NCBI GenBank assembly: GCA_016699755.1
Contig: CP065009.1
Coordinates: 372,001 to 436,000 of the forward strand
Source of the DNA: Candidatus Peregrinibacteria bacterium
GTDB taxonomy: Bacteria > Patescibacteriota > Gracilibacteria > CAIRYL01 > GCA-016699755
DNA length: 64,000 nucleotides
Direction: 5' to 3'
How positions within the stretch are numbered: position 1 is the stretch's first letter; the number at the start of each line of letters is the position of its first letter. Made by a program: the position numbers and the translations under genes. Below the pieces are notes generated by a model that saw only the letters and a list, made by a program, of their open reading frames with translations, was not told the DNA's origin and made no database searches. Of this stretch, positions 32,946 to 41,706 are shown piece by piece.

Positions 32946-33542
32946 GTGATAACACACAAAAACAATTGGCATGTTGTTGTTTTGGCATTCATAAGCCCAT
33001 TCTTTTTCTTTGGGTGTGGAGGAGGTTCGCAAACTGCAAAAGCTCCAAAAGGTCTTTATGCCGCTCCTGTTGCTATTTCGGAGGAATCGCTTTTGCCAAT
33101 GGCGCCCGATACTCCTACTCTTGAGCCAAGCGGAAAGGCATATTACGACCCACAATATGCAGAGGTGCTTTCTTCTCGTGCAAAGCTTCTTTTAGCTGAA
33201 GGAAGAGGAGAGGAGGCAAAGATGATCCTCGAAAAGGCAAAAGAGCTTGATCCTACAAATACTACAATTGACGCTTCTCTTAAAGAGGCAAAACTTATTA
33301 TTGGAAAACATAGGCAAACCAAAGAAAATGATCCCGAATATTCTCAAGTGCTTGTTCAGCAGGGAACTCTGTTTCTTGAAAAAGATAAATATGATGAGGC
33401 GATGAAGCTCTTTCAAAAGGCGATAGAGGTGGATCCAAAAAATCGGGTTGCCGCTCGTCAAATAGAGAATACTCGAGAGTATCTCGAAAAAAAAAACGAA
33501 CAACAGCAAGTATTGGGGGAAGAGAGTATTCCATGGTTCTAG
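32946..33542 (+). CDS. Lipoprotein with TPR repeats
   Basis: A 198-residue exported protein with a lipobox (FFFFGCGGG, Cys about residue 23) and two TPR-like helical repeats (about 65-105, GRGEEAKMILEKAKELDPTN; about 130-170, DKYDEAMKLFQKAIEVDPKN). TPRs mediate protein contacts, so this is likely a surface scaffold. It ends at TAG 33540-33542, 10 bp inside the CAP gene. The poly-A10 in its end and the missing signal peptide in the next ORF leave open that the two are one gene split by an indel near 33540. Confidence 0.75.
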   Translation: MITHKNNWHVVVLAFISPFFFFGCGGGSQTAKAPKGLYAAPVAISEESLLPMAPDTPTLEPSGKAYYDPQYAEVLSSRAKLLLAEGRGEEAKMILEKAKELDPTNTTIDASLKEAKLIIGKHRQTKENDPEYSQVLVQQGTLFLEKDKYDEAMKLFQKAIEVDPKNRVAARQIENTREYLEKKNEQQQVLGEESIPWF

Positions 33543-35385
33543 AAGACTCTCTTGATCCATACTCCAAAAAAATAACGTTTGTCCCTGTAGAAAGACCTTC
33601 CGAGGAAATTGATAATGTTTTTCATGCGTCTGCAGAAGACAAAAGTGAAGAAGAAAATTTTGTCTTGATGGTTTCTGAAACCGGAGAACCAGGAAAAAAA
33701 GAAGTGCTCTTGTTGCGCGTATCAAGTGCTCTTCCTGCTCCTGTTTCGCATTCTGGCGGAGAGGCTATTCCGGTAACGAAAAGTGGGGAAACTGTGTTCC
33801 TAAATTTTCTTGAAGAAGAGCCAAAAAATATTGAGCAGATACCATCAGGAGAACCCCATCAATCTCAAGAGGAACCTGTGATTTTTTCTGAAGTGCCCGA
33901 AAGTAAAAATGAAGAGTTGGAAACAAACGAGAACGAGGAAAATACAATTTCGTACACACCAGAAATTCCTTCATCGCTCAATGATTACAATGTTGCGTGT
34001 CTTCCGAGCAATCTTCGCGAAGGAACTTTTCCCACTGATGCTTTTGAGAATATTGAGCTTGATGACAACATCCCCTTGCAGTTTCGAAAGGACGAAGTGC
34101 GCACTTTTTCCGGAAGACTTGTGATGGATTCTCCACCAGAAACGCTTGTGATTTTCTATGACAAAAAGGTGATACCGAACACATCGATCAAAAAGCTCTT
34201 CTTGTAGAAGTAAAAGATGGGATCTTCTCTGCGCCCGTTTCTTTTTCCGAAACTGGACAATATCTCCTCTCTCTTATTCCTGGAAATTCTGGATACGCTG
34301 TTCCCCAAGAAATTTCTGTTAAAGCTCCAGAATGTGAGAACGGCATGGGAAAATTCTCTATTCCTCCGCTCGATTTTGAAACGAATATCGAGGAGGGAAA
34401 AGGAAAACTCTCGTGGAAAGATGAAGAAAACAACCTCTTCCATGTTCGTTTTTCTCAAGGAGAACTCGAAAAAAACTTTTACCTCATGGACACAAACGAG
34501 TTTTTTCCTCCTCTCTCGGAATTTGAATCATTTTCTTCAGGAGAAATTTTAGTTTCTATTCGTTCTGCAAAGGCATTGGATAATGCACTGAATCGTACTT
34601 CAGATTGGTCAGCAACGCTTTCTAAAAAAGCAGAACTTGTTCAGCACTACAATCGTGATGGGAATAAGCTTCAAAACGTCAAGGTTACCGATTCTATTGC
34701 TCCAAAGAAAACACTCAAAGTAAGTGGCACTGCAGATGTTCCCTTGAATTCCGATTTAATAGTTATTGATCCAGATGAAGTGTTTCATCGTATTCCTATG
34801 ACGATTACTGGCAATACTTTTCTTGGAAAGTTTTCCGTCGAAAAACCCGGTATTCATATTGTAGAAGTAAATCAAAATGATAACATCAGTCTTTTTATGG
34901 GGGCATCTTCTCCAGAGGGTTCTCTTCCTCTTCTTCCTGATTTTTTTGACCTCGAAAAAGATCAGTTGCCTGAGTCACACGAACTTTCAGAACTCCCAAA
35001 AATTATGCTTGATCTTGTCAATGGAGAGCGACAAAAACGAGGAATGCACGAACTTTCTTATGATGAACACTTAGAAGGTCTTGCGGAATATCGTTCGAAT
35101 GACATGTGCGAACGCCAGTATTTTGGACATGTTGATCCCGATGGAAAGGGAGCAGGGGATTATGCAGAGAATTTCTTCATTACGAATCAGAATATTGGAG
35201 AAAATATTGTCTCTGGCATGAATATTGAGGCGCTTCACGAGCTCCTTATGTATTCGGCGGATCATCGAGAACTTATTCTCAATCCAGATTTCGAAACCGT
35301 TGGGTTTGGATTTTGTAGATCTTCAAGCGATAACCAAAAAATTATTGGGACACAAATTTTTGGTGGATCACCATTATCAGAGTAA
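33533..35385 (+). CDS. CAP/SCP-domain protein, one frameshift
   Basis: Two ORFs (33533-34207 and 34345-35385) join into one protein of about 617 residues if one A is added to the A5 run at 34163-34167; the sequence between them stays open and conserved-looking (KGDTEHIDQKALLVEVKDG). The N-terminal about 200 residues are acidic and low-complexity. Two beta domains follow (about 200-460, the second ALKVSGTADVPLNSDL-like). The C-terminus (about 490-610) is a CAP domain: LVNGERQKRGMHELSYDEHL, then QYFGHVDPDG and GENI. No signal peptide at this start; the preceding lipoprotein may supply export if the two are fused. Confidence 0.75.
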
Positions 35386-35392
35386 CTTAAAG

Positions 35393-36109
35393 TTATATTT
35401 CTTCTTTTAATATCGCTCGAAAGAGATCATCTTTTGGCGCAATACAAAGATCTTTTGGGTTTTGCGGTTCTTCAGTAAAAATAACAGGAGCATTTTCCAA
35501 AAGAAGAAATGGACACGACTCTGCCGATTGTCCAAAAAAAAGCTGTGCAAATGCCGCCAAGTTATCCGCGACCGCCATTTGTGAAACGCGAAGCGGTTTT
35601 CCAAAAAGATCTGGCTTGCCACGTTCGTCCGACACTGCAGAAAATCCGAACATTCCCATAGCAACACCCGAGATTCCTTGTCGAAAAGGGAGAATACGAG
35701 AATCAACAATTAGCACACCAAATTCTCGCACACCATATTGCTCGGAAAGTCTTTTCCAGAGTTTTTCTGCTGATTTCTGAGAATCTTTTGGCAAGAGTAC
35801 CGCATGCTCCTGAGGAACATTGCTCCGATCAATTCCGGCATTGGGAAGAAAAACACCTTCTTTTACGGTGAGCCAAAAATCCTGTCCTTTTTCTTTCTCA
35901 AAAACTTTGTCTGACTCCTTGTGAATGAGCTCAAGCATTTTTGCATCATTCTCGCAAGGAACAACTCGTTCTTCTGCAAAAGAGATAACTTTTGAGGTAA
36001 CAATAATCAGATCTCTTTCCCGAAGTAATCGGGGGAGTGCAGAGGTAAGAAGAGGAAAAATATCTTCGTTCGGCTCAATACGTCGAGTGATAATGGGGTG
36101 TGCCTTCAT
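35393..36109 (-). CDS. CofE-like glutamate ligase family protein
   Basis: A 238-residue protein of the coenzyme F420-0:gamma-glutamyl ligase family. Recognisable segments: RDLIIVTSKVISFAEERVV (early strand and loop), FLPNAGIDRSNVP, LPKDSQKSAEKL, FGVLIVDSRILPFRQGISGVAMG, and SQMAVADNLAAFA. CofE adds glutamates to F420-0 with GTP. No F420 genes are visible, and the lineage is not known for F420, so the acceptor may be another acidic cofactor or peptide. Its ATG overlaps the hpf stop by one base (TAATG). Confidence 0.85.
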   Translation of the reverse strand: MKAHPIITRRIEPNEDIFPLLTSALPRLLRERDLIIVTSKVISFAEERVVPCENDAKMLELIHKESDKVFEKEKGQDFWLTVKEGVFLPNAGIDRSNVPQEHAVLLPKDSQKSAEKLWKRLSEQYGVREFGVLIVDSRILPFRQGISGVAMGMFGFSAVSDERGKPDLFGKPLRVSQMAVADNLAAFAQLFFGQSAESCPFLLLENAPVIFTEEPQNPKDLCIAPKDDLFRAILKEEI

Positions 36110-36417
36110 TATTTCTGATGTTTTGCCTTGTGACGTTCAATTTGTGGGCGAATTTCTTTTTCGAGCTCATCCATGATCGAGAGAAGATTTTGTTTTTCCG
36201 TATCTTCTGCACGAAGCGTATCTCCGGGGAGGGTAATAGTTACGGTTCCGTGGAAGAGATTTTTTTCTTTTGAAATGAGTTCAAATTCAACACGAATACT
36301 ACTCGATTCATCGAAAAAATCTCGAGAGAGATGCATTAATTTTTCGCATTTCTCTTCTACTTTTTCTTTAATATTTTCAGGAAGGGTGAAGTTTTTTGCA
36401 TGAATGGCAATGGGCAT
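36109..36417 (-). CDS. hpf: Ribosome hibernation promoting factor, short form
   Basis: A 102-residue sigma-54 modulation/S30EA family protein that binds the 30S decoding centre in stationary phase. It has the family alternation beta-alpha-beta-beta-beta-alpha: IAIHAKNFTLPENIKEKVEEKC, VEFELISKEKNLFHGTVTITLPG, AEDTEKQNLLSIMDELEKEIRPQI. It lacks the C-terminal dimerisation domain of long HPF. Coupled to the cofE-like gene. Confidence 0.88.
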   Translation of the reverse strand: MPIAIHAKNFTLPENIKEKVEEKCEKLMHLSRDFFDESSSIRVEFELISKEKNLFHGTVTITLPGDTLRAEDTEKQNLLSIMDELEKEIRPQIERHKAKHQK

Positions 36418-36539
36418 GGGAGTGGCAAAAAAGAAATATCACCGAAGAGGATACTAAAAGAAAGAAAAACAGGAAAGAGATTGTGCGCACTTGTTTTTCA
36501 TACGATGGAATGAATTTTTTTACTATTCCATCACAGATT

Positions 36540-36905
36540 TTATTTTTTAGCAGGAGTTCCCTGAAAAAAGATCATTTGCCATTTTCCTTCTCGCATCTGC
36601 CAAACTGAACTACACAAAGTGCATTTTTCCTCTCCTGATTCAAGCACTTTTCTGTCAGCAATATAATGTAAAAGAATATTATCTTTAGAAAGCACTTTCG
36701 CCTCCATTTCTCTAACTATAAATTGCTCCTCCGGAGCATTTGGCAAATAAGCAATTATTTCCTTTTTATTTGTACTTCCTCCACTTTGCATAAATTCAAA
36801 AAAATCATCTGCCAAAAGTTCGTTTAATCTTTTTACAGATCTTCTTGTGTTTGGTTGCAGCAACTCAATTTCTAATTCTTTAACTTTTTGAATCTCATCA
36901 TTCAC
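36540..36905 (-). CDS. NTF2-like protein, DUF4440/SnoaL type
   Basis: A 121-residue single-domain protein: a helix with VKELEIELLQPNTRRSVKRLNELLADDFFEF, then strands including IVREMEAKVLSKDNILLHYIA and CSSVWQMREGKWQMIFFQGTPA, the standard DUF4440 ending. The cone fold can bind small molecules; function unknown. It stands alone, upstream of hpf, with the mobile-element region on its other side. Confidence 0.85.
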   Translation of the reverse strand: MNDEIQKVKELEIELLQPNTRRSVKRLNELLADDFFEFMQSGGSTNKKEIIAYLPNAPEEQFIVREMEAKVLSKDNILLHYIADRKVLESGEEKCTLCSSVWQMREGKWQMIFFQGTPAKK

Positions 36906-37280
36906 AATTGTTTGTCATAACATAAATGGTGGGGCCACATGGATAAACCTCGAACAGAGAGATATCGATGCCTTTATAGAATATATCACAAAACTTACAA
37001 AAAATCTGGCTCCCACAATTAGAGAAACTGTGAACTGAAGCATATCAAATTGAATAAAATACCAATGATCTTTTTTTGAAAATGTTATAATGAAGCCTTG
37101 ATATTATTCCAAATTGACTATATTCTTGTTCTGATTTTTCAATTTACATAAGAGTGCCATCATCAAATTTGCAAAAGGCTTTGCAAGAATCTGCTATGGC
37201 ATGATGTCAATCGCATTATATTCGAATATTTTCAAAAAACTGAAAAAGATGAGGAAATTTCTCAAGTTGAGAAAACTATT
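36906..37280. other. Gene-poor interval with a possible gene tail
   Basis: About 375 bp. On the plus strand 36925-37038 there is an open frame without a start, reading ...INLEQRDIDAFIEYITKL... to a TGA; it may be the C-terminal remnant of a lost gene. Nothing else is recognised. Confidence 0.3.
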
Positions 37281-37637
37281 TTGTTTTCTGAGATACAGAA
37301 ATACTTTCCAGATGATTTTGAAAAATTGAACAATTGGGAAAAAAACTCAAAAGAAGAAAGATTGTTATTGCTTAAATTTTTTAATGAAAGAGCATTTGCA
37401 AACGAACACTGCAATGCCCCTGCTCCTTCTTCACACGCTCCCTCACCAAGTAATAGGACACAAACAATAAGTATTAAAAATAATGTGAGCATTCAAATTT
37501 CAACAGAACATAAACTTATCTTAAAAAAGCTTGGTGAAGAATATGAACAACATAAGGATGATTCAAAAAAACTTACGGAAATTCTTACAGAATATGCTCC
37601 TGTTGTAATGAAAATAATTGCTGCTCTTCCTATATAG
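37281..37637 (+). CDS. Hypothetical protein
   Basis: A 118-residue ORF with TTG start (the frame is open further upstream without a better start). It contains an acidic/Lys helical stretch, a Pro/Ser-rich linker (CNAPAPSSHAPSPSN) and a helical C-terminus (IKNNVSIQISTEHKLILKKLGEEY). No family recognised. It could be the end of a larger decayed gene in this accessory region. Confidence 0.35.
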   Translation: MFSEIQKYFPDDFEKLNNWEKNSKEERLLLLKFFNERAFANEHCNAPAPSSHAPSPSNRTQTISIKNNVSIQISTEHKLILKKLGEEYEQHKDDSKKLTEILTEYAPVVMKIIAALPI

Positions 37638-37951
37638 TTTCATGGCAGAACCAAATCCGGAAACCTCTCCTCAATCTCATCATCGCTCATCTCCACAAAC
37701 TGCTTAATATTATCCACGTTCCCGCCAGAAATTTCCGCGTACTCTTTTATATCATCACCGCACAAAAAACAGATCGAGAAAATGCTCGAACTTTTACAAA
37801 ACCGCTTCCATGAATACCAAAACAGCAATCAAGAAGAAAAAAAAATAATAAGCCTCATGCTGGGCTCGAACTTTTCCTTAGAACCAGAAAACCGCATACA
37901 TATGCACATATATAGCTTTCTCGAACAGTATTTTTCCGAAAATTTACAAGG
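37638..37951. other. Fragments of lost genes beside the tRNA
   Basis: On the minus strand, 37640-37760 reads ...SGGNVDNIKQFVEMSDDEIEERF... to a TGA, like the acidic tail of a real protein. On the plus strand, about 37760-37951 reads QIEKMLELLQNRFHEY...EEKKIISLMLGSNFSLE, which resembles the C-terminal tail of large serine recombinases. Both lack starts. Adjacent tRNA and transposon remnants fit an old integration site. Low certainty. Confidence 0.25.
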
Positions 37952-38027
37952 TGGTGGGCCCGACTGGACTTGAACCAGTGACCAATCGGTTATGAGCCGA
38001 CTGCTCTAACCACTGAGCTACGGGCCC
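37952..38027 (-). tRNA. tRNA with CAT anticodon, probably tRNA-Ile2
   Basis: Minus strand: acceptor GGGCCCG/CGGGCCC, D arm GCTCAGTGGTTAGAGC, anticodon loop CTCATAA (CAT), T arm CTGGTTCAAGTCCAG, discriminator A and an encoded CCA. Overall it resembles lysidine-modified tRNA-Ile2 (E. coli ileX pattern) more than elongator tRNA-Met, but sequence alone does not settle this. Confidence 0.9.
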
Positions 38028-38137
38028 CTACTTTTGAAGAGATTCTAGCTCTCTTTCTTCTTTTTTTCAACGGGGATTCTAAACTTTTCTTTTTTTAGAG
38101 GAAAGAATGGGAAGGTCCAAAATTTTAAAATTGTTTT

Positions 38138-38731
38138 AGCTCTTGCCCAGAATAGAAATTTCTCTATCTTGGAAGTATGTTCTACAAAGCTAAATTATCG
38201 GAATATAAGATCAAAAAAATATTGAAGTGTTTTTGCGAAGATATAAATGCCATAACTTCCACTCGTCTCTTGGGATTAAACAGAAAAACTATTGATCATT
38301 ATTACAATCTTTTTCGAGAAAGAATGACTCAGAATTCACTGGAACAAAGTGGTGATTTTGGAGAGTTTGAACTCGATGAGAGTTATTGTGGAGCAAAAAG
38401 AGTTCGAGGCAAAAGAGGGAGAGGAGCAGTAGAAAAAACACCAGTATTTGGACTCCTCAAACGAAATGGAAAGGTCTATGTCACCATAGTAAAAAAATGT
38501 AGCAGAGAGGAATTACTGCCCATAACATAGGGAAAGATACTCGAAGGCTCCACTATCCATACCGACGGATGGAGAGTGTATGATGGACTTCTTTTGAATA
38601 GGCATAATCATTGCTGTCCGTGTCCATCATTCACATGATGAATTTGCCAGAGGAAAATGTCATGTAAATGGAATAGAATCCTTCTGGTCATTTGCCAAGA
38701 GAAAGCTTTCTAAATTCAACGGTATTGCTTC
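38138..38731 (+). pseudogene. Second IS1595 copy, nonsense-mutated and 3'-truncated
   Basis: Starts with a diverged left end (AGCTCTTG...) and a transposase ORF from 38177 similar to the copy at 21.8 kb (MFYKAKLSEYKIKKILKCFCED). It carries a TAG at 38528-38530 where the first copy has CAG (Gln). The frame breaks again near 38600, and the sequence ends abruptly at 38731 inside IESFWSFAKRKLSKFNGIAS, where IS30 sequence begins. No right terminal repeat remains. Confidence 0.88.
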
Positions 38732-39476
38732 AACAAAAAAGGTACACTGCTCGTACTGCTCAGAACAAGACAGAAGAAAGAAAAAGGATAGCTTCACTTC
38801 TTCTTCCACCCTGTCATGATGATCAGGAACTTCTTCCACATGTTATTGGTGAACTTATGGGAAGATTCCAGATCAAATATCAGGTTGAATAAGGCAACAA
38901 CACTGAAAAAAACAGTGAGCCACCAGACGATCTACACCTTTATAGCAAAAGACAAGAAGCAAGGAGGAAAGCTTTTTACATTTCTTCGTTATCAAGGAAA
39001 AAGATACAAATGGAGGGGGCTTACAAAGAACAAAATATGGATTCCAAATAGAAGAGGTATTGAAGAGAGACCTCACATTGTAAATGAGAAGTTACGATAT
39101 GGAGATGGGGAAAGTAATTTAGTGATCAGCAACAGAAAAGGTTCAGGAGCACTTGCTACTCCAAATTCTTCCTCGGGAGATGAGAAAAACAATGACCCAT
39201 GATAATGGAAGAGAGATAGCAAGGCATGAAGGGCACTCTCAAATAGAAGTATACTGTGCTAGACCCTATAAATCATGTGACAGAGGACTTAATGAATGGA
39301 TGAATTGAGAATTACGAAGATTTTTCCCCAAGGGAACTAATTTCTCTCGTGTTACACAAAAGCAAGTTGACTCTGCTGTTACATGGCTGAATAATTGTCC
39401 TCGGAAATCCTTGAAATACCGCACTCCAAAAGAAGTCTTTGATGAGAAACCAGCGACTATGCGTTTGGGACTTTAG
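38732..39476 (+). pseudogene. IS30-family transposase remnant
   Basis: Joined directly to the truncated IS1595. Frames switch several times, but IS30 segments are clear: SHQTIYTFIAKDKKQGGKLF, then IWIPNRRGIEERPHIVNEKL, RYGDGE, then MTHDNGREIARHE, ARPYKSCDRGLNEWMN, FFPKGTNFSRVTQ and LNNCPRKSLKYRTPKEVF to TAG 39476. The DDE residues are in part present, with stops and frameshifts between. Not functional. Confidence 0.88.
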
Positions 39477-39494
39477 TGCGCGCGAAAAAAATAT

Positions 39495-39523
39495 TTGACA
39501 GGAAATAATAAAATGTTTATAAA
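39495..39523 (+). promoter_or_regulatory. Near-consensus promoter of the LysM-like gene
   Basis: TTGACA (39495-39500), 17-bp spacer, TATAAA (39518-39523). About 15 nt of leader before the ATG at 39545. It lies 19 bp after the IS30 remnant. Confidence 0.7.
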
Positions 39524-39544
39524 AGTGAACTTTTTTATAATATT

Positions 39545-40768
39545 ATGAGCGCAAGAATAGAAGCACCGAAATTAGATGATGATTGTCTGGCAGGGGTTTT
39601 TAATAATCTGGCACTGCCTCCGGATTATGATCCTTCGTCCAAATATTTTTTTGAGAATATCTTTAACGTACCAGAAGATGGAGTTTTGAAAGAGTTCATT
39701 AGCAAACTTCCACCAAAAGATGAGCTTGATTCTCTCAAAGAATTAATAGGTGGTAGTATTCCCAATTCATCAATCGTTTCAGCTCCACAAGAACAGACTA
39801 CTTCTGCTTTGCCAGAAGAAAAGCCTGCCGTTTCACCCGCCATTCCTGTAAAACAAGAACAGACTACTTCTGCTTTGCCAGAAGAAAAGCCTGCCGTTTC
39901 ACCCGCCATTCCTGTAAAACCGGAGGGCGTTCGCACATGGATGCGAAATACTGTTGCAAAAATTGGAGGTTTTTTTGGGAGAATGATAAGGCAAAAAGAA
40001 GAAGAGAAACAAACTCCTCAGCAACAGTTGCAACAGAAGGTTTCTGAGCTTTTAATTCCTGTTTTCTCAGTATTGCGTGATAAGAACTATGCACAGCAAA
40101 GAGTTTCTCGGCTAACACTTGGTGAGGCGATTTCTTACTTGAATGGATTTTATGGACGAAACGCAGGAGATATTCTTCGACTTCTTTCTGTAGTGGATCG
40201 ATCTGTCGATGATGATATGCATTTGGGACAAATTCCTGACAAGGCTATTACTGGACATGTTTTAAGAATTCTTTCGGAACAAGAACCGCGAAAATTTTCT
40301 CAAGAAGAAGCGAAGAGGATTGTATTAGCAATAACCAGAGCAGATTTTCCTGTACGAGAGTCCGTTATACCGTCTAATTCTTTTGATTCTGACAAGATTC
40401 AGAAAATAATAAATGAAGATGCCAGAGAAATTCTTGAGAAAAAAGGAATTAAATATGGGATGAATGATGATGGTTCAATGTTTGTCACCAAAAGTGCGAA
40501 TAGCGTTTCTACAACACGAGAGATTCCTGTTTGCACTCCTGATACTGTTTCGACAGAAATAGTGGTGTCGGAGACAGGAACAACACTCAGGGATATTGCC
40601 GCGACTCACTATCCTTTTGTGACACGTTGGGTTATTGAAAATCTTATGCGTGTCAACAATAATATCACAGATCCTGATGCGCCACTTGATCCTGATACAA
40701 CAATAAGACTTCCTCAGATTTTTACCCCAGAAGCATTGACGATTGGTGATCACCCCGTAAAAAAATAA
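39545..40768 (+). CDS. Hypothetical protein with LysM-like C-terminus
   Basis: A 407-residue protein without signal peptide. The N-terminal about 80 residues are acidic. Then come two identical 22-residue Pro/Ala/Glu blocks (about 82-125), a basic segment (VRTWMRNTVAKIGGFFGRMIRQKEEEKQ), a helical region (about 160-270) and a C-terminal LysM-like module (about 345-395: SETGTTLRDIAATHYPFVT, then IENLMRVNNNITDP). LysM binds peptidoglycan glycans, but here the protein shows no export signal, so its location is uncertain. Confidence 0.65.
   Translation: MSARIEAPKLDDDCLAGVFNNLALPPDYDPSSKYFFENIFNVPEDGVLKEFISKLPPKDELDSLKELIGGSIPNSSIVSAPQEQTTSALPEEKPAVSPAIPVKQEQTTSALPEEKPAVSPAIPVKPEGVRTWMRNTVAKIGGFFGRMIRQKEEEKQTPQQQLQQKVSELLIPVFSVLRDKNYAQQRVSRLTLGEAISYLNGFYGRNAGDILRLLSVVDRSVDDDMHLGQIPDKAITGHVLRILSEQEPRKFSQEEAKRIVLAITRADFPVRESVIPSNSFDSDKIQKIINEDAREILEKKGIKYGMNDDGSMFVTKSANSVSTTREIPVCTPDTVSTEIVVSETGTTLRDIAATHYPFVTRWVIENLMRVNNNITDPDAPLDPDTTIRLPQIFTPEALTIGDHPVKK
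39788..39919. repeat. Two exact 66-bp tandem repeats
   Basis: 39788-39853 and 39854-39919 are identical and encode a 22-residue Pro/Glu/Thr-rich linker block. Identity at third positions means a very recent duplication. Confidence 0.92.
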
Positions 40769-40812
40769 TTCTTCGATAATTAATTTTCTGGAAAAACTCA
40801 TCATGAAGCCCT

Positions 40813-41646
40813 ATGCTTTTGGTGAGTTTTTTTTCTATGACACAACCTCTTTCATTTGGCGCACTTCTTGGTCGGGTAGTGATTGCTGGCGTTTCACTTC
40901 GCGTTTTTTCTAATGGAGATCGGCATTTCGTTTCTTCTCAGGAAACATACGATCACAATGGGGAGTATCTTGGACTTCGGTATCAGTGTGTAGAGCTCGT
41001 ACGACGGTATTTGTATCGATTAACAGGAATGAACGGCGCTGAGCATTGGCGAGGAATTGCTGGAGAGATGTACGAGAATGCAAAGCTCATCGGGCTAGAG
41101 CAAATTCCTTTTCGGGAGGCAAAAAAAGGAGATGTTCTCTGTTTTTCTGGAGGAAAATGGGGACATGTGAGCATTATTCAAGAAACAAATGAGGATTCTC
41201 TTTTTCTCGTACAACAAAATTTTTTTAACAATGAACGAGATCTCTCTTTTGAAATTTCTCGTTCTGCTGAGGTGGTGAGTGATGGACATGGATATTTTGT
41301 CCCAGTCGGATGCCTTCGTGCTTCTTGCATTTCTGAAAATACGAGCAAAAAGCACGATTGTCTTTCGGATATTCGTCATGAAATAGATGTTATTGATGGA
41401 AATCTTTTGGAGCTTTTATCACGAAGATTTCTTTGTTCCTGCCAGATTGCAAACATGAAAAAAACATTGTGCCTCCCCGTGGCAGATGCAAGGAGAGAAG
41501 AAGATCTTTTTCACGGCATTCGAAAAACTGCAAAGCGATATGGATTTTCTCCTGATATTGCGGAATCGATTTTTCGAGAAATTGTTGCACAGTCTCGTGA
41601 AATTCAAGAGAAGAATTTAGAAGAAGAGGATCATTCGCGTTCCTGA
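40813..41646 (+). CDS. CHAP amidase-chorismate mutase fusion
   Basis: A 277-residue protein. Residues about 35-165 are a CHAP (NlpC/P60-like) domain with catalytic Cys 59 (LRYQCVELVRRYLYR) and His 118 (GGKWGHVSIIQE). Residues about 184-270 are a type II (AroQ) chorismate mutase helix bundle: LSDIRHEIDVIDGNLLELLS, Arg-rich, KKTLCLPVADARREEDLF, then FSPDIAESIFREIVAQSREIQ. The frame is continuous with no homopolymer near the junction. CHAP hydrolyses peptide or amide bonds, often in peptidoglycan; chorismate mutase makes prephenate. I know no such fusion. No clear signal peptide; a second start at 40837 is possible. Confidence 0.85.
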   Translation: MLLVSFFSMTQPLSFGALLGRVVIAGVSLRVFSNGDRHFVSSQETYDHNGEYLGLRYQCVELVRRYLYRLTGMNGAEHWRGIAGEMYENAKLIGLEQIPFREAKKGDVLCFSGGKWGHVSIIQETNEDSLFLVQQNFFNNERDLSFEISRSAEVVSDGHGYFVPVGCLRASCISENTSKKHDCLSDIRHEIDVIDGNLLELLSRRFLCSCQIANMKKTLCLPVADARREEDLFHGIRKTAKRYGFSPDIAESIFREIVAQSREIQEKNLEEEDHSRS

Positions 41647-41706
41647 AGATTCTGGACAGAAGGTGTAAAATCCGAAAGAATCCTTGAGTACTTTTTTATT
41701 TTTGTT

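Noticed and set aside
37952..38027. Initiator or elongator tRNA-Met
   Set aside because: Acceptor, D-arm and T-arm sequences look more like tRNA-Ile2, and the fully paired first position argues against an initiator. The call stays tentative.
21790..38731. 16.9-kb composite transposon between the two IS1595 copies
   Set aside because: The first copy has its own target duplication on both sides, the second is old and truncated, and the DNA between holds housekeeping genes (proS, aroD, tsaB).
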